From an uncultured Flavobacteriales bacterium (GTDB taxonomy: Bacteria; Bacteroidota; Bacteroidia; Palsa-965): DNA of 64,000 nt. Below the pieces are notes generated by a model. That model was not told where the DNA came from. It made no database searches and saw only the letters and a program-made list of their open reading frames with translations. A program made the position numbers and the translations under genes. Position 1 is the stretch's first letter. Each line of letters begins with the position of its first letter. Of the stretch, positions 58,662 through 64,000 are shown one piece after another. The stretch is from NCBI GenBank assembly GCA_903873905.1, contig CAIQQJ010000115.1, positions 42,356-106,355 on the forward strand, in the 5' to 3' direction.

Positions 58662-59969
58662 TTATGCTTTTCTAACAATTTCCGCACCAAGTTTTCTAAG
58701 GCGTTCATCAATATTTTGATAACCCCGATCAATTTGTTCGATATTGTGAATGGTGCTCTTCCCTTTTGCAGAAAGTGCAGCAATTAGAAGCGATACTCCA
58801 GCACGAATATCAGGTGATGTCATGGTAACACCACGCAAATGGTGATTTCTTCCCAGACCAATTACTGTTGCACGATGGGGATCACAGAGAATAATTTGCG
58901 CTCCCATATCGATGAGTTTGTCCACGAAGAACAAACGACTCTCAAACATTTTCTGATGAATGAGCACACTGCCTTTTGCTTGTGTTGCAACGACTAAAAT
59001 AATACTCAATAAATCGGGAGTAAATCCTGGCCAAGGAGCATCTGCAATTGTGAGAATACTTCCATCAATGAAGGTATCAATCTCATAGGATTCTTGCGCA
59101 GGAATAAAAAGATCATCTCCTCTTAATTCCATTTTAATTCCAAGACGTTGAAACACACCAGGAATAACACCAAGACTTTCGTATGAAACATTCTTGATTG
59201 TAATTTCAGATTGTGTCATTGCGGCGAGACCAATAAAACTTCCCACCTCAATCATGTCGGGCAACAAACGATGTTCTGTACCACCAAGCTTTTCAACGCC
59301 TTCTATCGTCAACAAATTAGAGCCAACGCCAGTGATTTTCGCACCCATACGATTAAGCATCTTGCACAATTGTTGCAGATACGGTTCGCAAGCCGCATTA
59401 TAAATTGTTGTTGTTCCTTTCGCCAGTGAGGCCGCCATCACAATGTTGGCTGTTCCTGTTACTGATGCTTCATCGAGCAACATGTATGCGCCCGTTAGAC
59501 GATTGGCCTCGACTTTATAAAATTCATTCTCCGCATCGTAAGTGAATTTCGCGCCGAGATTTTCAAAACCGATAAAGTGTGTATCCAAACGACGGCGGCC
59601 AATTTTATCCCCACCCGGTTTCGGAATATATCCGCGACCAAAACGAGTAAGCAAGGGTCCAACGATCATGATAGAACCTCGAAGTGCGCCACCTTTATTC
59701 TTGAAAGCTTCCGTATTTATATAATCAACATTGACATGATCGGCCTGAAAAGTAAATTGTTCATGACCTGTTTTTTCAACCTTCACGCCAAGATCGCGCA
59801 TCAGATCGATCAACTTATTCACATCGACGATATCAGGAATGTTGGAGATGGTGATTTTCTCTGCGGTGAGAAGGACAGCAGAAATAATTTGAAGCGCCTC
59901 GTTTTTCGCTCCTTGAGGAATCAGTTCCCCTTTAAGGCTTTTGCCTCCGATGATTTCAAATGATGCCAT
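58662..59969 (-). CDS. murA: UDP-N-acetylglucosamine 1-carboxyvinyltransferase
   Basis: Full-length MurA-like; DIRAGVSLLIAAL; GGDKIGRRRLDTH. Confidence 0.95.
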   Translation of the reverse strand: MASFEIIGGKSLKGELIPQGAKNEALQIISAVLLTAEKITISNIPDIVDVNKLIDLMRDLGVKVEKTGHEQFTFQADHVNVDYINTEAFKNKGGALRGSIMIVGPLLTRFGRGYIPKPGGDKIGRRRLDTHFIGFENLGAKFTYDAENEFYKVEANRLTGAYMLLDEASVTGTANIVMAASLAKGTTTIYNAACEPYLQQLCKMLNRMGAKITGVGSNLLTIEGVEKLGGTEHRLLPDMIEVGSFIGLAAMTQSEITIKNVSYESLGVIPGVFQRLGIKMELRGDDLFIPAQESYEIDTFIDGSILTIADAPWPGFTPDLLSIILVVATQAKGSVLIHQKMFESRLFFVDKLIDMGAQIILCDPHRATVIGLGRNHHLRGVTMTSPDIRAGVSLLIAALSAKGKSTIHNIEQIDRGYQNIDERLRKLGAEIVRKA

Positions 59970-59974
59970 AATTC

Positions 59975-60041
59975 AGTTTGGAGTTTGGAGCGATTAGTTC
60001 GGAGACTATTTTAAACACTCCGAACTAAACACTCCGAACTG
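59975..60041. repeat. Inverted AGTTYGG / CTCCGAA heptamer arrays
   Basis: AGTTTGGAGTTTGGAGCGATTAGTTCGGAG...CTCCGAACTAAACACTCCGAACTG. Confidence 0.8.
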
Positions 60042-60043
60042 AT

Positions 60044-60712
60044 TTATCTTTTCTTTTTCTTGTGCATGTTGTTATTACTTTTCTTCTTCGCTGCATGCTG
60101 CATTTGATTTTGCGGAATTGCATTTTTCGGAAGAATTTCGCTGGTATGAAGGAATCGGAAACTTTCACTGACTTTCAATTTACCTTCTGAAAGATTTTCC
60201 AATTGCTCTACAATAAGTTGATCATTTACAGAATCGCGATTCCAATTCAAATAATGACGTTTCATTAATTGGGCAAGTTGTTCTGTGAAAATCTCTTTTG
60301 CTTTTGGATCTGTTTCTTCCATTGCCTTTTTCAAAAGATCTTCAAGAATTTTTCCGTAATGTTTGAAACGAATATTTCTTTGTGGATAAGGAACAATTTC
60401 AGGTTTTGATTTGATCAATTCGGGTTCTGGCTTTGGGAATGGACCATCGACATCTAATTGAAAATTCGAAATAATATGCAAGTGATCCCAAAGTTTATGC
60501 TCGTAATCGGCATATTCTTTCATTTGTGGATTAAGAATGATCATCACACGAACAATGGAGCGCGCGCATCTACTTCTTTCATCACGATCTGTCAATGTGA
60601 GGCAATAGTCTATCATGCGGTGAACACTTCTGCCATATTCGGCAATGGTCATTACAGGAAGACTTGTATTGTATTCCATCCCCGTGGATTTGGAGTTTGA
60701 ATCTGTTGTCAT
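60044..60712 (-). CDS. DUF4290 family protein
   Basis: EYNTSLPVMTIAEYGRSVHRMIDYCLTLTDRDERSRCARSIVRVM; upstream of murA as is common in Bacteroidota. Confidence 0.85.
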   Translation of the reverse strand: MTTDSNSKSTGMEYNTSLPVMTIAEYGRSVHRMIDYCLTLTDRDERSRCARSIVRVMIILNPQMKEYADYEHKLWDHLHIISNFQLDVDGPFPKPEPELIKSKPEIVPYPQRNIRFKHYGKILEDLLKKAMEETDPKAKEIFTEQLAQLMKRHYLNWNRDSVNDQLIVEQLENLSEGKLKVSESFRFLHTSEILPKNAIPQNQMQHAAKKKSNNNMHKKKKR

Positions 60713-60909
60713 TTTTTCAATAAATAAATTTTGGGAATACCCTTAAAGGATATTGGCAAATGTACGGAATTTGGGTGGAATTGATCGTATTTAGGGAAAT
60801 TTTGGAATTGGAAAAATAGCAGTGTTTAAGGGCTCTCAGAGATATGCTAGTAGGCTGATTTTCTAAAGTGTTGATGAGGGTAGAATATTACCACTAAATT
60901 TGCCCTCCT

Positions 60910-61782
60910 ATGTTTTTCAGCGCGCTGCTTTATTATCTGGTTCTTATTCCGATTTCGGTTTTGCCGTTTTGCGTGCTGCATTTGAAATCCAGATTCCTTT
61001 ATGTGATTATTTTTTACGTTGTAGGTTATCGTAAAAAGGTTGTGCTTGCGAATATTCGGAATTCATTCCCCGAAAAATCGGAAAAGGAACAGCGTGAAAT
61101 TGCAAAACGTTTTTACAAACATCTTTGCGATGTGCTGCTTGAAAGCCAAACAATATTTACCATTTCTCCCAAGCGACTGGCAAGACATATCACTTGTAAG
61201 AATCCTGAACTTGTAAATAAATATTACGAGCAGGGGAAAAATGTCATTCTTGCAATTGGACATTACAATAGTTGGGAATTGTTGTTGACAGGATTAAATT
61301 CATTTTTAAAACACCAGGCGGTTGTATTGTATACCCCACTGAGTGATTCCTATTTGGATAAAAAAATGATTACTGCGAGAAGTAGGAACGGAACGATTAT
61401 GCTTCCTACAAAAGGCGTAAAACTCTTTTTCGAAACACCATCAGAAAAATTACACGCATCACTTTTTGCCATTGATCAATCACCAGCTGATCCGACAAAA
61501 TGTTATTGGATGAAATTTTTAAACCAAGAAACTGCCGTGTTGTATGGAACAGAATATTTCGCGAAGAAGTATAACCAACCTGTTCTTTTTACGCGATTGA
61601 ATAAAATAAAACGTGGCCATTACGAATTGGAATTTGTAGAAGTCACCGACAAACCTTTGGAAACCGCCTACGGAGAAATCACAGAAAAAGTAACTCGCAT
61701 TTTGGAAAAAGACATTATTGCGAAACCGGAATTTTGGTTGTGGTCACACAAAAGATGGAAGCATAAGAAAAGTGACAAGTGA
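60910..61782 (+). CDS. Lysophospholipid / lipid A biosynthesis acyltransferase (LpxL/HtrB family)
   Basis: VVGYRKKVVLANIRNSFPEKSEKE...AIGHYNSWELLLTGLN...DQSPADPTK. Confidence 0.9.
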   Translation: MFFSALLYYLVLIPISVLPFCVLHLKSRFLYVIIFYVVGYRKKVVLANIRNSFPEKSEKEQREIAKRFYKHLCDVLLESQTIFTISPKRLARHITCKNPELVNKYYEQGKNVILAIGHYNSWELLLTGLNSFLKHQAVVLYTPLSDSYLDKKMITARSRNGTIMLPTKGVKLFFETPSEKLHASLFAIDQSPADPTKCYWMKFLNQETAVLYGTEYFAKKYNQPVLFTRLNKIKRGHYELEFVEVTDKPLETAYGEITEKVTRILEKDIIAKPEFWLWSHKRWKHKKSDK

Positions 61783-61837
61783 CAAGTGGCAAGTGGCAAG
61801 TGGCGGGGGACAAGTGGCAAGTGGCGGGGGACAAGTG
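61771..61837. repeat. GTGRCAA heptamer array overlapping the acyltransferase stop codon
   Basis: GTGACAAGTGACAAGTGGCAAGTGGCAAGTGGCGGGGGACAAGTGGCAAGTGGCGGGGGACAAGTGA. Confidence 0.9.
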
Positions 61838-61861
61838 AATAGAATAACTTTCCAACTATTT

Positions 61862-62611
61862 TCAAAGCGTACTATTTAAAAGTTTTCCGCTATTGATTAA
61901 TTTCTCCAGATACTTTTCTGTTCTCACCCTTTTCATGATCTCGATATGTCCCATATGGTGACAATCACTTCCTAAAAATTCATACCAGCCTCTATCAATC
62001 ATTTGCTCGGCCACTTTTTTTGTATCGGGAGAATAATGACCAGCCAATGCACAAATGTTGAGTTGAAAAAAAACTCCTTTGTCTTTTAATTTTTCGAAAT
62101 GTTCAAGATTTTTTGTAAACCAAAATGGATAACGTTCTGGATGTGCAAGTACAGGTTTATAGCCACTTGTTTGCAATTGAAAAATAAATTCATCTAGATT
62201 ATCAGGTGCATTCATATAGGAAACTTCGAACAACAAATAATCAAGTCCAAAGGTGAGCAAGCGCTCATTTTTCATTTTCCCTTCTAATTCATAATCATAA
62301 TAATATTCTGCTGCCGCCTCAATTTCCATTTCAATACCTTCTGCTTTTGCGGCATTGCGAACCTGCTCAAGTCCTGTTGTAATAACCGCTGATGTATTTC
62401 GAAAAAAATCGCTCATCACGTGCGGAGTGGTAATGACTTTTTTAAATCCGAAATCTTCCATCGCTTTCAATAATTCAATGGAATCCTTCATTGATTTTGA
62501 ACCATCATCAATTCCAGGAATGAAATGCGAATGCACATCACAATTCAGCAAACCAAGATCAAAAGGTTCACCTAAACGAGATTTTTTGAAAAGATTTGAG
62601 AAGAGGTTCAT
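61862..62611 (-). CDS. CpsB/CapC-family tyrosine-protein phosphatase (PHP-like)
   Basis: NCDVHSHFIPGIDDGSKSMKDSIELLKAM; ITTPHVM; LAHPERYPF; GSDCHHMGH. Confidence 0.92.
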   Translation of the reverse strand: MNLFSNLFKKSRLGEPFDLGLLNCDVHSHFIPGIDDGSKSMKDSIELLKAMEDFGFKKVITTPHVMSDFFRNTSAVITTGLEQVRNAAKAEGIEMEIEAAAEYYYDYELEGKMKNERLLTFGLDYLLFEVSYMNAPDNLDEFIFQLQTSGYKPVLAHPERYPFWFTKNLEHFEKLKDKGVFFQLNICALAGHYSPDTKKVAEQMIDRGWYEFLGSDCHHMGHIEIMKRVRTEKYLEKLINSGKLLNSTL

Positions 62612-62725
62612 GGTATTCTTCTGTGAAGATAGTCAATAGGAAATGAAATGGTGAATGATGAGTAATTAAATTAATATTAACGCAAAGGCTATTCAACATT
62701 TAACATCCACCACCCATCATTCCTT

Positions 62726-64000
62726 TTACCCTCCCAACTTTCCCTTCAAAGCAGCCAATTGATCTTGCCAATCATTTCCCTTTTTCTCTTTTGAAGAAGA
62801 GGAAGATGAACTGCTTTTGGGAATTGGAACTTTATTTTTGGACTGGTTTTTTTCAGAAATGGTTTCACCTTTCATGGAAAGTGCAATGCGTTTTCTTGGC
62901 GCATCGACTTCAGTAACGGTTACCATTACTTGTTGCTGCACCTTCACCACTTTATTCGGATCATCTACAAATTGATCGGCCAATTGAGAAATGTGCACGA
63001 GTCCATCTTGATGAACACCAATATCAACGAATGCTCCGAAGTTGGTAACGTTGGTGACAATTCCCGGCAAGCGCATTCCTTCACGCAAATCCTCAATGGA
63101 ATTCACGCCATCTTGGAATTTGAAAGCCTCAAAACTTTTTCGCGGATCGCGACCAGGTTTTTCCAACTCAGCGAGAATGTCTTTCAATGTTGGAAGTCCT
63201 ACAACGTCAGTCACATATTTTTTCGGATCAATTTTGCCGCGCAATTCCTTATCACGAATCAAATCATCAATTTCACAAGAAAGGTCTTTTGCCATTTGTT
63301 CCACAATCGCATAGGATTCCGGATGAACAGCACTACGATCCAAAATATTTTTCGCGTTTCTAATTCTTAAAAATCCAGCCGCTTGTTCAAATGCCTTTTC
63401 TCCAAGTCGCGCCACTTTTTTCAAATCCTTTCTCGATTTGAAAGGACCATTTTCATCACGATGATCAACAATACTTTTTGCAATGGCAGGACCAATTCCT
63501 GAAACATAAGAAAGCAATTGTTTGCTGGCTGTATTCAATTCCACACCAACCGCATTTACACAACTTTCAACAACTTCATCCAATTTCTTTTTCAAAAGAG
63601 GTTGATCAACATCGTGTTGGTACTGCCCCACTCCAATTGATTTTGGATCAAGTTTCACCAATTCTGCAAGTGGATCTGCCAATCTTCTACCAATGGAAAT
63701 TGCACCACGCACCGTCAAATCTAAATCAGGAAATTCTTCACGTGCAACTGCAGAAGCAGAATAAATGGATGCGCCACTTTCACTCACCATCACCACAGAA
63801 ATTTCTTTCGGCAATTCAGGAATCTTACGAATGAATTCTTCCGTTTCTCTTCCTGCAGTTCCATTACCAATTGAAATTGCTTCCACTTGATGTTTAGCAA
63901 TCAATCGGAAAAGTGTGTCTTCTGCTTCTGTTGCTTCACGTTTTCCCAAATGAGGATAAATGACATCGTGCTCCAATAATTTTCCTTGCTTGTCAAGAAC
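62726..64000 (-). CDS. Tex-like RNA-binding transcription accessory protein, N-terminus beyond window
   Basis: ISIGNGTAGRETEEF, VGQYQHDVDQPLL, HhH region, C-terminal S1 domain MRLPGIVTNVTNFGAFVDIGVHQDGLVHISQLADQ. Confidence 0.95.
   Translation of the reverse strand, partial: VLDKQGKLLEHDVIYPHLGKREATEAEDTLFRLIAKHQVEAISIGNGTAGRETEEFIRKIPELPKEISVVMVSESGASIYSASAVAREEFPDLDLTVRGAISIGRRLADPLAELVKLDPKSIGVGQYQHDVDQPLLKKKLDEVVESCVNAVGVELNTASKQLLSYVSGIGPAIAKSIVDHRDENGPFKSRKDLKKVARLGEKAFEQAAGFLRIRNAKNILDRSAVHPESYAIVEQMAKDLSCEIDDLIRDKELRGKIDPKKYVTDVVGLPTLKDILAELEKPGRDPRKSFEAFKFQDGVNSIEDLREGMRLPGIVTNVTNFGAFVDIGVHQDGLVHISQLADQFVDDPNKVVKVQQQVMVTVTEVDAPRKRIALSMKGETISEKNQSKNKVPIPKSSSSSSSSKEKKGNDWQDQLAALKGKLGG

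Noticed and set aside
61771-61837. CRISPR-like array
   Set aside because: Units are 7 or 14 nt with no unique spacers; no cas genes in the window.
61668-61865. Minus-strand ORF with SLVPRHLPLVPRHLPLATCHLSL
   Set aside because: Translation of the GTGRCAA array plus antisense of the acyltransferase; not a gene.

Overview
The window looks like ordinary Bacteroidota (gliding/T9SS-type) chromosome. It carries mraZ-rsmH (start of the dcw cluster), engB, gldB/gldC, nadE, holA, pyrG, grpE-dnaJ, murA, a tex-like gene, and at least eight large secreted proteins with type IX secretion sorting domains. I found no rRNA, tRNA, CRISPR array, prophage or classical IS transposase. The unusual layer is between the genes. 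(1) About 17 short arrays are built from roughly 7-nt units (one uses 8-nt units). The heptamer differs by locus (GAATATC, ATTACCA/ATTGGTR, GTGRCAA, AGTTYGG, ATCTGAA, TTCAAAA and others), and the arrays are often arranged as inverted pairs. (2) At least three families of interspersed elements have conserved arms around hairpins whose stems differ in sequence but keep pairing. (3) Every convergent intergenic gap longer than about 30 bp is filled with these repeats. Two loci stand out. One heptamer array sits in frame inside nadE, at the interdomain linker (NIEYRTPNIEV). An inverted pair of the same array flanks a four-helix-bundle (23S-IVS/Avd-like) gene. Functional names are from protein-family recognition only; no searches were run.
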